DNA of 7,545 nt from Bordetella parapertussis (GTDB taxonomy: Bacteria; Pseudomonadota; Gammaproteobacteria; Burkholderiales; Burkholderiaceae_C). The first letter of the stretch is position 1; each line of letters opens with the position of its first letter. Of this stretch, positions 1-6,983 are shown in pieces. The stretch is taken from contig CAMDJU010000130.1 of NCBI GenBank assembly GCA_945900695.1, positions 1-7,545 on the forward strand, written 5' to 3'. A program made the translations under genes and the position numbers. A model generated the notes under the pieces. The model saw only the letters and a program-made list of their open reading frames with translations. It did no database searches and was not told the origin of the DNA.

Positions 1-90
1 GTGGGCGATGTGGTGCGCTTGGCCACGCCTGCGGGTGTGCAGACACTTGAGGTGTTGTCGGTGGCTTACCCCACACCCCCTGAGCCCTGA
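1..90 (+). CDS. greB: Transcription elongation factor GreB (GreA/GreB family), 3' end only
   Basis: This partial gene has its 5' part outside the window. Frame 1 is open from the first base and ends at TGA (88-90), giving 29 residues. The stretch VGDVVRLATPAGVQTLEVL followed by SVAY matches the last beta strands of the C-terminal FKBP-like domain of Gre factors, where the family has a V-G-D-x-V/I-x-L-x-T-P-x-G pattern and ends in an I/V-x-Y. Gre factors insert into the RNA polymerase secondary channel and stimulate cleavage of backtracked transcripts. I prefer GreB over GreA because greB is the gene I recall next to spoT in Burkholderiales, but the visible fragment alone does not separate them. 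It converges on spoT with only 14 bases between stop codons and no convincing hairpin terminator in that gap. Confidence 0.75.
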   Translation: MGDVVRLATPAGVQTLEVLSVAYPTPPEP

Positions 91-104
91 ATTTTTTCAA
101 CCGA

Positions 105-2363
105 TCAATGATGTCGGCCTGTGGTGGCAGGAGAGGTGACCCGATGCGCCTGCACGACCGAGGGAGTGCGGCGTAAATTGCGCAGCACGCTGTCCAGGTG
201 ACTGGTGTCGCGCACAGCGATCACAAAGCGCAATTCAATGGCGGCTTCTCCGGTGGTCTCGTCAGCCATGTTGACCCGGGTGATGTCTGCCTCGGCACTG
301 GTCATGGCGGCGGCCACGCGGGCCAAAACCCCTTTGCCATTGTTGACAGTCACCACCAACTCGGACTCAAAGGTTCGCGCGGGCTCATCAGACCACTCCA
401 CCCCCATGAAACGTTCGCGGTCCTTGTATTGCAAGCGCTGGCCCACACCGCAGTCGCTGGTGTGTATGGTCAACCCTTCGCCGCGACCCAGGTAACCCAA
501 GATGGGGTCGCCCGGCAGGGGGCGGCAGCAAGGTGCAAATTGCACCGACGCGTTTTCGCTGCCGTCGATCAGCACCGAACCTTGAGACACAGTCTCGTGG
601 GCGGTGAAGCGCTCGCGGCTGAGGAGCAAAGGGTCGGGCTTTTCGCCGATTTCGCTGAGCAAGCCCACCAAGCGTTTGGCCACGATATGTGCCACTCGCT
701 TGCCCAGGCCGATATCGGTGAGCAGTTCTTCGCGGCTGCGGCTGCCTGTGAAGCGCAGCAACCGGTCCCACAGCCCTGAGTGTTGGCCTTCGTGGTCGGG
801 TAGGCCTTCAAAACCCTCGGCACGCAACGATTGGAGCAGCATTTTTTGCCCCATTTGGGTGGATTCAACCTGGGCCAAGCCCTTGAGGTAGTGGCGTATT
901 TTGGAGCGTGCCCGACCGGTGCGCACAAAGCCCAGCCAAGCTGGGTTGGGCGCGGCCACGGGGGAGGTGATGATTTCCACCACATCGCCATTGCGCAGCT
1001 CGGTGCGCAAGGGAACGGAATCACCATTGATTTTGACCGCCATGGTGCGGTCGCCAATGTTGCTGTGCACGGCATAAGCAAAGTCGACAGCCGTGGCGCC
1101 ACGTGGCATGGCCATGATGCGGCTTTTCGGGGTGAAAACATACACCGCGTCTGGAAACAAGTCGACTTTGACGTGGTCCCAAAATTCAGAGGCGTCGTGG
1201 GTTTCGTCTTGAATGTCCAGCAAAGATTGCAGCCATTTCGCACCCAAGCGTTCGGCTTGTTCGGCACTTTGGCGGTCGTTCTTGTACAACCAATGGGCCG
1301 CCACGCCAGACTCTGCCACCACGTTCATGGACTGGGTGCGCAGTTGAAACTCCACGTTGGTGCCCGAAGGCCCCACCACCGTGGTGTGCAAGGACTGGTA
1401 GCCGTTGAGTTTGGCGATGGCGATGTGGTCTTTGAAGCGCCCCGGCACCGGTTTATAGAGTTGGTGCAGCAGTCCCAGCGCGGTGTAACACTCCGTCACA
1501 CCGCCCAAAATCAAGCGAAAGCCATACAAATCGTTGACCTGGGCAAAGCTCAGGTTTTTGGTATCCATCTTTTTATAGATGGAGTGCAATGTTTTTTCGC
1601 GCCCTGTGATTTGCATAGCCAAGCCGGTTTTGCGAAAAATGGCTTCCACTTCATGCTGGACTTTTTTCATCACATCACGGCGGCGATTGCGCGCCCGCGT
1701 GATGGCTTTTTCCAGTACCTTATAACGCCAGGGCATCAAATGGCGAAACGATAAATCTTGTAACTCGCGGTAGGTTTGGTTCAGGCCCAAGCGATTGGCA
1801 ATGGGCACATAAATATCCAATGTTTCGCTGGCGATGCGCCGCCATTTCTCAACCGGCATGTCTGACAGGGTGCGCATGTTGTGGCTGCGGTCGGCCAACT
1901 TGATCAGGATCACGCGCACATCGCGAGCCATGGCCAAGAGCATTTTCCTGAAGGATTCGGCTTGGTTTTCTTCGCGGGTATCAAACTGTAATTTGTCCAG
2001 TTTGGTCAGCCCGTCCACCAGCTCGGCCACGGTGGGGCCAAACTTTTCAATCAACTCGGTTTTAACGATGCCGCAGTCTTCCAGCACGTCGTGCAGCAAA
2101 GCTGCCATCAGGGCCTGGGCGTCCAGCTTCCATTGGGCGCACTGGGCTGCCACCGCGATGGGGTGGGTGATATAGGGCTCACCGCTGCTGCGCAGTTGGC
2201 CCAAATGGGCTTCGTCGGCCAAACGGTACGCGCGCCTGACTTGCTCAACTTCCTCCGTGGAGAGGTAGTCCAGTTTGGCCATCAAGGCTGCAAAACTGGC
2301 CGCCGCCGCATTCGCCGCAGCGTGCGCAGGCTTGGCAGGTTGGGTCGGGCTGAGTGTGTTCAC
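105..2363 (-). CDS. spoT: Bifunctional (p)ppGpp synthetase/hydrolase SpoT (RSH family)
   Basis: This cytosolic enzyme of 752 residues makes (p)ppGpp from ATP and GTP/GDP and degrades it. Domain order is full length. The HD hydrolase spans about 40-190, with H53, THP at 66-68, HDVLED at 91-96 and LADRSHN at 156-162. The synthetase spans about 250-365, with YGFRLI at 280-285, RFKD at 309-312, GYQSLHT at 321-327 and the catalytic-type E338 in VEFQLRT. TGS follows at about 401-467, then a conserved Cys region (C612, C613, C638) and a C-terminal ACT domain at about 665-742. The RxKD motif is typical of bifunctional enzymes; monofunctional RelA has ExDD. With an intact HD site this favours SpoT over RelA. 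The start is GTG after an Ala-rich leader. No in-frame ATG, GTG or TTG lies between it and the upstream terminator, but its Shine-Dalgarno (AAGG two bases away) is poor. Confidence 0.95.
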   Translation of the reverse strand: MNTLSPTQPAKPAHAAANAAAASFAALMAKLDYLSTEEVEQVRRAYRLADEAHLGQLRSSGEPYITHPIAVAAQCAQWKLDAQALMAALLHDVLEDCGIVKTELIEKFGPTVAELVDGLTKLDKLQFDTREENQAESFRKMLLAMARDVRVILIKLADRSHNMRTLSDMPVEKWRRIASETLDIYVPIANRLGLNQTYRELQDLSFRHLMPWRYKVLEKAITRARNRRRDVMKKVQHEVEAIFRKTGLAMQITGREKTLHSIYKKMDTKNLSFAQVNDLYGFRLILGGVTECYTALGLLHQLYKPVPGRFKDHIAIAKLNGYQSLHTTVVGPSGTNVEFQLRTQSMNVVAESGVAAHWLYKNDRQSAEQAERLGAKWLQSLLDIQDETHDASEFWDHVKVDLFPDAVYVFTPKSRIMAMPRGATAVDFAYAVHSNIGDRTMAVKINGDSVPLRTELRNGDVVEIITSPVAAPNPAWLGFVRTGRARSKIRHYLKGLAQVESTQMGQKMLLQSLRAEGFEGLPDHEGQHSGLWDRLLRFTGSRSREELLTDIGLGKRVAHIVAKRLVGLLSEIGEKPDPLLLSRERFTAHETVSQGSVLIDGSENASVQFAPCCRPLPGDPILGYLGRGEGLTIHTSDCGVGQRLQYKDRERFMGVEWSDEPARTFESELVVTVNNGKGVLARVAAAMTSAEADITRVNMADETTGEAAIELRFVIAVRDTSHLDSVLRNLRRTPSVVQAHRVTSPATTGRHH

Positions 2364-2416
2364 AGCCTTGACTGTATCAATTTGTCGTTGGTCGGGCCAA
2401 AATACGGCGACAGGCG

Positions 2417-2441
2417 AAAAAAAACACCGCCAAAGCGGTGT
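2417..2441 (-). terminator. Intrinsic terminator after rpoZ, upstream of spoT
   Basis: Read on the minus strand, a perfect 7-bp stem (ACACCGC at 2441-2435 pairing with GCGGTGT at 2430-2424) closes a four-base loop. It is followed at once by a run of eight T (2424-2417, the first T also being the last stem base). This is a canonical rho-independent terminator, 22 bases after the rpoZ stop and 53 bases before the spoT GTG. It should end most yicC-gmk-rpoZ transcripts, so spoT would need read-through or a promoter of its own. On the plus strand the stem is followed only by TCTTTT, so activity in that direction would be weak. Confidence 0.85.
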
Positions 2442-2463
2442 CTTTTGGAAGTGCTATCAGGCT

Positions 2464-2667
2464 TTAGCCTGGCACTTTTTTGAGCATTTCGATGCCAATT
2501 TTTCCGGCAGCGATCTCGCGCAGCGCAGTCACACCAGGCTTGTTTTTGCTTTCAATTTTGGGGGTGTGACCTTGGCTGATCATGCGCGCACGGTAAGTGG
2601 CGGCCAACACGAGTTGGAAGCGATTGGGAATGAATTCCAGGCAGTCTTCGACGGTGATGCGGGCCAT
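2464..2667 (-). CDS. rpoZ: DNA-directed RNA polymerase omega subunit
   Basis: This 67-residue protein is the omega subunit, which binds the beta' subunit, helps polymerase assembly and contributes to a (p)ppGpp binding site. The N-terminus MARITVEDC and the following [14 protein letters not shown] (15-28) match the family signature, and length is normal for betaproteobacteria. An in-frame ATG 21 bases upstream would add seven residues. I reject it because the family begins at MAR and because a good GGAG lies 7 bases before the chosen ATG. The residues at positions 2, 3 and 5 (A, R, T), which in the E. coli omega subunit lie at the (p)ppGpp site, are kept. The gene follows gmk by 17 bases, is likely the last gene of the yicC-gmk-rpoZ operon, and is followed by a strong terminator. 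Confidence 0.95.
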   Translation of the reverse strand: MARITVEDCLEFIPNRFQLVLAATYRARMISQGHTPKIESKNKPGVTALREIAAGKIGIEMLKKVPG

Positions 2668-2674
2668 TGCTTTA

Positions 2675-2678
2675 CTCC
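2675..2678 (-). promoter_or_regulatory. Ribosome binding site of rpoZ
   Basis: GGAG on the minus strand lies 7 bases before the ATG at 2667. It decides the rpoZ start against the in-frame ATG further upstream. The surrounding 11 bases, CTGGAGTAAAG, also occur at the yicC/gmk junction. Confidence 0.75.
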
Positions 2679-2684
2679 AGAGGG

Positions 2685-3305
2685 TCATTTCAATTTGAGG
2701 GCCTGAAAAATGTCAGCCCGAGCGCGTCGCAAGGCTTTGTATTTGAGCCGTTGCGAGTGAACAATGGCTTTGAGGTCAAACAAAGCCCGTTCAAACAACT
2801 CGTTGATTATAACGAAGTCAAATTTGGGGGCCTGAGACATCTCATGGGCCGCGTTCTTGAGTCGGGTTTCGATCACATCCAGGCTGTCTTCGCCCCGGTT
2901 TTGCAGCCGCGAGCGCAACTCATCCCAGCTGGGGGGGAGGATAAAGATGAGAACGGCGTTGGCAAAAATTTTCTTGATCTGTAGTGCCCCTTGATAGTCG
3001 ATTTCCAGCACCACGTCGGCCCCTTGGGCGATGCGCTGCTCAATGGATTCGCGGGAGGTGCCGTAGCGGTGTCCGTGCACCGTGGCCCACTCCAAAAAAG
3101 CCTCGCTTTGTATCAAAGCATCAAAGGCGGCGTCGCTCACAAAATGGTATTCGCGGCCATCTTTTTCTTGGCCGCGTGGGGGGCGTGTGGTGTGTGAAAC
3201 CGAGGGCCGCACCGCCGCATCGAGTTCCATCAAGGCCTTGACCAGACTCGATTTGCCCGCGCCACTGGGGGCTGCCACCACATACACATTGCCGGGGTAG
3301 TCCAT
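2685..3305 (-). CDS. gmk: Guanylate kinase
   Basis: This 206-residue cytosolic enzyme phosphorylates GMP (and dGMP) with ATP to give GDP, in purine nucleotide synthesis and salvage. The P-loop APSGAGKSS is at 12-20. The GMP-binding region [16 protein letters not shown] at 35-50 with REYHF at 51-55 is typical, as are EW at 72-73 with VHGHRYGTS at 76-84, and EIDYQGA at 101-107. The arginine-rich lid segment [10 protein letters not shown] at 131-140 is present. Length agrees with the family (about 205 residues). The ATG start is 6 bases after the yicC stop. Its Shine-Dalgarno GGAG lies in the last two codons of yicC, which suggests translational coupling. Its position beside rpoZ and spoT matches the gmk-rpoZ-spoT order of many proteobacteria, although here a terminator lies before spoT. 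Confidence 0.96.
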   Translation of the reverse strand: MDYPGNVYVVAAPSGAGKSSLVKALMELDAAVRPSVSHTTRPPRGQEKDGREYHFVSDAAFDALIQSEAFLEWATVHGHRYGTSRESIEQRIAQGADVVLEIDYQGALQIKKIFANAVLIFILPPSWDELRSRLQNRGEDSLDVIETRLKNAAHEMSQAPKFDFVIINELFERALFDLKAIVHSQRLKYKALRRARADIFQALKLK

Positions 3306-3311
3306 GGGTCT

Positions 3312-4229
3312 TTACTCCAGGTTTTGAACCTGCTCGCGCATTTGCTCGATCAGGACTTTCATGTCAACCCCAATGCGGGTCATCTCCAAAGCGGCCGATT
3401 TCGATCCCAGGGTGTTGGCTTCGCGGTGCAGCTCCTGGATCAAAAAATCCAATCGCTTGCCAACCCCTTCCTTGGCCGGCGGGCGGTTCAGGCATTGGGT
3501 GATTTCTTCCAGATGGGCCCCCAAACGTGTCAGCTCTTCGGCCACATCAATGCGGATGGCAAAAGCGGTGGCTTCACTCAGGGCCCGGTCTTGGGCCATG
3601 TCGGCATTGGCAGATTCCTGGCCCAGGCCCAAGGCCTCTTGCCAGCGATCTAAAAAGCGTTGCCGTTGTTGGGCCACCAGGGTGGGGACCAAGGGCAGTG
3701 CCTTGGCCACCAAAGCTTGTAACTGCCCAACTTGCTCCAGCAAGTGCTGGGCCAATCGCTCGCCTTCGCGGGCCCGCGACTGCAGCAGGCTGGCCAAGGC
3801 ATCATTTGCCAATTGCACCAAGGGCGCCCCCAGGTCTTGGGGGTTTGCCTGTGGCTGGACAGACAACTTGAGGATGTCGGCCACGCTCAAGCCCCGTGCC
3901 TGGGGTAAAACGGTTTGCACCTGTGCTTGCAATTGGGACAACTGATCGAGCAAGGCCGGATCGGGCTTGGTCAATCCCGCATGCTGATCGGCTTCGAGGT
4001 GGGCCCGAACCTCCACCTTGCCGCGCTTGAGTTGTGCGCTGATCAATTCGCGCAGCGCGGCCTCGTGCATGCGCAACTCGTCGGGCATGCGAAACCCCAG
4101 GTCCAAAAAGCGGCTATTGACCGAGCGGATTTCAAACCCCAGGCGCACTGGGGCTGAGGGGGCGGGGGCCGAGGCAGACGCCAGCAGCACTTGTGTGCTG
4201 GCGTAACCGGTCATGCTGTAGATGGGCAC
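3312..4229 (-). CDS. yicC: YicC family endoribonuclease
   Basis: The 305-residue product is a full-length YicC protein: an N-terminal YicC_N domain (about 1-165) and a C-terminal DUF1732 domain (about 215-305). Recognisable blocks are YSMTGYAS at 4-11, RSVNSRFLDLGFRMPDELR at 35-53, RGKVEV at 69-74, SRAREGERL at 151-159, DVAEELTRLGAHLEE at 228-242 and GKRLDFLIQELHREANTLGS at 257-276. The family was long uncharacterised; E. coli YicC has been reported as an endoribonuclease acting on a small RNA, and I infer RNA cleavage here only from family membership. The start is GTG, placed because the family's conserved M-x-x-S-M-T-G opening includes residues before the internal ATG at codon 6. No clear Shine-Dalgarno is visible. 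An Ala/Pro-rich insert occupies about residues 14-27. It is probably the first gene of the operon with gmk and rpoZ. Confidence 0.92.
   Translation of the reverse strand: MPIYSMTGYASTQVLLASASAPAPSAPVRLGFEIRSVNSRFLDLGFRMPDELRMHEAALRELISAQLKRGKVEVRAHLEADQHAGLTKPDPALLDQLSQLQAQVQTVLPQARGLSVADILKLSVQPQANPQDLGAPLVQLANDALASLLQSRAREGERLAQHLLEQVGQLQALVAKALPLVPTLVAQQRQRFLDRWQEALGLGQESANADMAQDRALSEATAFAIRIDVAEELTRLGAHLEEITQCLNRPPAKEGVGKRLDFLIQELHREANTLGSKSAALEMTRIGVDMKVLIEQMREQVQNLE
3315..3318 (-). promoter_or_regulatory. Ribosome binding site of gmk inside the yicC 3' end
   Basis: GGAG on the minus strand sits in the last two sense codons of yicC, directly before its TAA, and 9 bases before the gmk ATG. 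Translation of gmk is therefore likely coupled to termination on yicC. Confidence 0.7.
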
Positions 4230-4348
4230 GGTAAAAATAGGGCTGTCAAAAGCTGATTATCTCAGGGAGCTGAACCGGGCCCGGGCCCAGCGTGTGATAT
4301 GCGGGACAATTGCGCCCTCAACACATGCCACATTGGAAAAAAGCAGCC
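4230..4348. promoter_or_regulatory. Divergent promoter region between yicC and rph
   Basis: The 119 non-coding bases between the two diverging operons should hold promoters for both. For rph the best pair I can read is TGAACC (4271-4276), an 18-base spacer and TGATAT (4295-4300), giving a leader of roughly 40 bases. For yicC a GATAAT (minus strand, 4262-4257) resembles a -10 box, but no good -35 stands upstream of it. A consensus TTGACA (minus strand, 4249-4244) is too close to the yicC start to serve a visible -10. A perfect 12-base palindrome, GGGCCCGGGCCC, lies at 4277-4288. The promoter function of the region is a safe inference from gene orientation; the individual boxes are weak. Confidence 0.45.
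4277..4288. repeat. Perfect 12-base palindrome in the yicC-rph intergenic region
   Basis: GGGCCCGGGCCC equals its own reverse complement, and the symmetry does not extend into the flanking bases (C at 4276, A at 4289). It lies inside the spacer of the best candidate rph promoter. It could be an operator or a chance GC palindrome; there is no T-run on either side that would make it a terminator. Confidence 0.5.
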
Positions 4349-5074
4349 ATGACTTTGCCCGCCTCACGCCTTGAACGCGCCGTCGATCAGATGCGCCCCG
4401 TACGCATCACCCGCCACTACACCATCCATGCCGAAGGGTCGGTTTTGATCGAGTTTGGCCAAACCAAGGTCTTGTGCACGGCTTCCGTCGAGGAAAAGGT
4501 GCCCCCGCACAAACGCGGAACGGGACAGGGCTGGGTCACCGCCGAATATGGCATGTTGCCCCGCGCAACCCACACGCGCAGTGACCGCGAGGCAGCCAAG
4601 GGGAAACAAAGTGGTCGCACCCAAGAAATTCAACGCTTGATTGGCCGCTCGCTGCGAGCTGTGTTTGATTTACAAGTCTTGGGCGAGCGCACGATTCAAA
4701 TTGATTGCGATGTGTTGCAAGCCGATGGCGGAACCCGCACGGCCAGCATCACCGGTGCCTATGTCGCTGCCCAAGATGCCGTTCGCGGCTTGCTGGCCAG
4801 CGGCAAGATCAGCCAGTCACCCATCACCCATGCGGTGGCTGCCATATCGGTAGGTATTCTCAAAGGCCTGCCTTTGCTGGACTTGGAGTACACCGAAGAC
4901 GCCGCATGTGACACCGATATGAACGTGGTGATGACGGGTGCGGGCCATTTTGTGGAAGTCCAGGGCACGGCAGAAGGTGCGGCCTTTACCCGCCTGGAAA
5001 TGGACCAATTGCTGGGCTTGGCCGAAAAAGGCATCCAAGAATTGTTCGCGTTGCAACAGCAAGCCCTGGGTTGA
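4349..5074 (+). CDS. rph: Ribonuclease PH
   Basis: This 241-residue phosphorolytic 3'-5' exoribonuclease trims tRNA and other RNA 3' ends, using phosphate and releasing nucleoside diphosphates. The PH-domain fold is complete: [18 protein letters not shown] at 16-33, [20 protein letters not shown] at 59-78, [17 protein letters not shown] at 88-104, the active-site block [18 protein letters not shown] at 120-137 with the phosphate-binding GTRT (128-131), and [16 protein letters not shown] at 180-195 with the acidic metal-site residues. The frame is open upstream with a TTG at 4310 and an ATG at 4325. I choose ATG 4349 because the protein then has the family length of about 240 and the extra 13 residues look non-homologous. 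The Shine-Dalgarno is weak (GGA about 11 bases away). It opens an operon with rdgB, which starts 11 bases after the rph stop. Confidence 0.95.
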   Translation: MTLPASRLERAVDQMRPVRITRHYTIHAEGSVLIEFGQTKVLCTASVEEKVPPHKRGTGQGWVTAEYGMLPRATHTRSDREAAKGKQSGRTQEIQRLIGRSLRAVFDLQVLGERTIQIDCDVLQADGGTRTASITGAYVAAQDAVRGLLASGKISQSPITHAVAAISVGILKGLPLLDLEYTEDAACDTDMNVVMTGAGHFVEVQGTAEGAAFTRLEMDQLLGLAEKGIQELFALQQQALG

Positions 5075-5085
5075 TGGGTGGGGCC

Positions 5086-5688
5086 ATGCGTCAATTGGTG
5101 TTGGCATCGAACAATGCGGGCAAACTGGCCGAGCTGCAAATGTTGTTCGCCCCTTTGGGGTGGCAATTGCGCCCCCAATCTGATTTCCATGTCCCTGAGG
5201 CCGATGAGCCGTTCCACACTTTTGTAGAAAACGCTCTGGCCAAAGCGCGCCATGCCGCAGCCCACACGGGTTTGCCAGCGGTGGCCGATGATGCGGGCTT
5301 GTGTGTGGATGCTTTTGATGGTCTGCCAGGGGTGCAAACCGCCCACTATGCGACCCAGTTTGGTTACCCCAAGGGGGACGCCGGCAATGTCCGCGCCTTG
5401 TTGGAGCAACTCGATGGTGTCGCCCAACGCAGGGCTGCCTTGGTCAGCACCTTGGTGGCGGTCAGAACCGCGCAAGACCCCGAGCCCTTGATCGCGGTGG
5501 GCCGTGCAGTGGGCGAGATCACCACTGCACCGAAGGGCAGCCATGGCTTTGGTTTTGACCCGGTGATGTTTTTGCCAGAACTGGGTCAAACCTTTGCCGA
5601 ACTCGATCCCAAGGTGAAAAATCAATACAGCCACCGCGGCCGGGCTGCGAGACAACTGGTGACGCTGATGCAAGCGCAGTGGATCTGA
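5086..5688 (+). CDS. rdgB: XTP/dITP pyrophosphatase (RdgB/HAM1 family)
   Basis: This 200-residue enzyme hydrolyses dITP, ITP and XTP to the monophosphate and pyrophosphate, keeping deaminated purines out of DNA and RNA. Family motifs are all present: the nucleotide-binding SNNAGKLAE at 8-16, TFVENALAKARHA at 45-57, ADDAGLCVDA at 67-76 with the catalytic-type D69, GSHGFGFDPVMFLPELGQTF at 151-170 and KNQYSHRGRA at 178-187. The ATG at 5086 places residue 1 where the family starts. The in-frame TTG at 5071 and ATG at 5074 would add five or four residues (M-G-G-A) that match nothing in the family. The ATG at 5074 would overlap the rph stop as TGATG, so it cannot be fully excluded. No upstream start has a better Shine-Dalgarno. 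It overlaps hemW by 10 bases at its 3' end. Confidence 0.94.
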   Translation: MRQLVLASNNAGKLAELQMLFAPLGWQLRPQSDFHVPEADEPFHTFVENALAKARHAAAHTGLPAVADDAGLCVDAFDGLPGVQTAHYATQFGYPKGDAGNVRALLEQLDGVAQRRAALVSTLVAVRTAQDPEPLIAVGRAVGEITTAPKGSHGFGFDPVMFLPELGQTFAELDPKVKNQYSHRGRAARQLVTLMQAQWI

Positions 5689-6983
5689 TCTTGAGCCCCA
5701 CAACTGTCAGCTTGGACCTGGCCCAGTTGGGCGATGCAGCGCATTGGCTCAGGCCGGGCACCTTGCAGCTGCCCGCCTTGCCGCCCTTGTCTTTGTATGT
5801 GCATTTGCCCTGGTGCCTGAAAAAATGCCCGTATTGCGACTTCAACTCGCATGCCTGGGGGCCTGCCATGGGGGAGTTACCGCAAGCGGCGTATATCCAG
5901 GCGGTGGTGGCCGATTTGCAGCAATCCTTGCCCTTGGTGTGGGGGCGACCGGTGCACAGCATTTTCATTGGCGGCGGCACCCCCAGCCTGTTTGAGCCTT
6001 GGGCGATTGAGCAATTGCTGGGTCAGATCCGTGCCTTGTTGCCGCTGGTGCCCGATTGCGAAATCACCCTGGAGGCCAACCCCGGCACTTTTGAGACCGA
6101 TCGCTTTCATGGCTACCGTGCGGCGGGTGTCACGCGCTTGTCGGTGGGGGTGCAAAGTTTTCACAACGACAGCTTGCGCGCCTTGGGCCGGGTGCACGAC
6201 GCCGACCAAGCCATGGCCGCGGTGCGTGAGGCGGCCGACGCTTTTGACACCTTCAACATTGATTTGATGTATGCCTTGCCGGGCCAAAGCCTGAGCGCCT
6301 TGCAGCACGATTTGGACACCGCCCTCGGGTTGGCACCGCCACACTTGTCCATCTACCACTTGACCATCGAGCCCAACACCTGGTTCGAGCGCCACCCGCC
6401 CAGTTTGCCCGAGGATGACGAGGCTTTTGACATGCTCGACATCATCACCCAAGGCACGGCCGAGCAGGGGATGTCGCGTTATGAGGTATCGGCCTATGCC
6501 CAAAAGGGCCACGCTTGTTGGCACAACACCAATTATTGGCAATTTGGGGACTACCTGGGCATTGGCGCGGGCGCGCACAGCAAGATCAGTTTTCCGCACC
6601 GGGTATTGCGCTTGATTCGTTACCGTGAACCCGCCCTCTATCAAAAGCAAGCCATGGCAGGGCAGGCGGTGAGCCAAGGCCATGAAGTCGCGCGCAAAGA
6701 CTTGGCTTTTGAGTTTGCCCTGAATGCGTTTCGGTTGAAAAACGGTTTTGCATTGAACGACTTCAGCGCCCGCACGGGCTTGCCCTTGAGCGCCATTGAG
6801 GCCACGCTGGCGCAAGCCTTGCAAAAAGGTTTGATCGAAGCAGTGGATCAGCGGGTCAGGCCCACAGAGCGGGGCTTTGACTTTTTAAATGACCTGGTGG
6901 AATTGTTTTTGCCGCCAGAGGGCAAGTCTGTGGTGCACCCAGGGGTCGCAGAGCAAGCACTGGTTTTCCGGCCGAATCAGTGA
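5679..6983 (+). CDS. hemW: HemW, radical-SAM family heme chaperone
   Basis: This 434-residue protein belongs to the radical-SAM HemN-like family. The cluster motif [11 protein letters not shown] has C46, C50 and C53 followed by F, lacking the extra Cys of true coproporphyrinogen dehydrogenase HemN (CxxxCxxCxC). This indicates HemW, a heme-binding chaperone thought to deliver heme to respiratory proteins. Other SAM-fold blocks are FIGGGTPSL at 96-104, LEANPGT at 131-137, RLSVGVQSF at 153-161 and [11 protein letters not shown] at 193-203. The HemW-type [20 protein letters not shown] is at 282-301. A C-terminal helical domain follows, with [13 protein letters not shown] at 345-357. The start is GTG inside the rdgB 3' end. 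It is set by the conserved [20 protein letters not shown] run at 24-43 and by the lack of an ATG upstream of that run, so the exact N-terminus is uncertain by some 10-20 residues. Confidence 0.93.
   Translation: MDLILSPTTVSLDLAQLGDAAHWLRPGTLQLPALPPLSLYVHLPWCLKKCPYCDFNSHAWGPAMGELPQAAYIQAVVADLQQSLPLVWGRPVHSIFIGGGTPSLFEPWAIEQLLGQIRALLPLVPDCEITLEANPGTFETDRFHGYRAAGVTRLSVGVQSFHNDSLRALGRVHDADQAMAAVREAADAFDTFNIDLMYALPGQSLSALQHDLDTALGLAPPHLSIYHLTIEPNTWFERHPPSLPEDDEAFDMLDIITQGTAEQGMSRYEVSAYAQKGHACWHNTNYWQFGDYLGIGAGAHSKISFPHRVLRLIRYREPALYQKQAMAGQAVSQGHEVARKDLAFEFALNAFRLKNGFALNDFSARTGLPLSAIEATLAQALQKGLIEAVDQRVRPTERGFDFLNDLVELFLPPEGKSVVHPGVAEQALVFRPNQ

Noticed and set aside
88..107. Possible bidirectional terminator between greB and spoT (T-run 92-97)
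   Set aside because: Only a four-base TGAA/TTCA pairing flanks the T-run, with no GC-rich stem, so I cannot support a terminator.
831..1754. Long plus-strand open frame (307 codons) opposite spoT
   Set aside because: It lies wholly antisense to the strongly conserved spoT frame, its translation has no recognisable motif, and long antisense frames are common in GC-rich genes.
2668..2688. rpoZ start at the upstream in-frame ATG (2688)
   Set aside because: Omega proteins begin at MAR, and GGAG at proper spacing precedes the ATG at 2667; the longer form would overlap the end of gmk.
4244..4249. Consensus TTGACA (minus strand) just before yicC
   Set aside because: A -10 box at normal spacing would fall at or inside the start of yicC, and no TATAAT-like hexamer is there, so it is probably chance.
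4310..4348. N-terminal extension of rph from TTG 4310 or ATG 4325
   Set aside because: The extra residues ([12 protein letters not shown]) do not fit the RNase PH family, and the ATG at 4349 gives the usual length of about 240 residues.
4759..5703. Long minus-strand open frame (314 codons) opposite rph and rdgB
   Set aside because: It crosses two conserved genes and their junction on the other strand, has no family signature, and is explained by codon bias of rph and rdgB.
5877..6824. Long minus-strand open frame (315 codons) opposite hemW
   Set aside because: The translation is rich in Q, G, V and H with no domain pattern, as expected for the complement of a GC-rich gene; hemW motifs are clear throughout.
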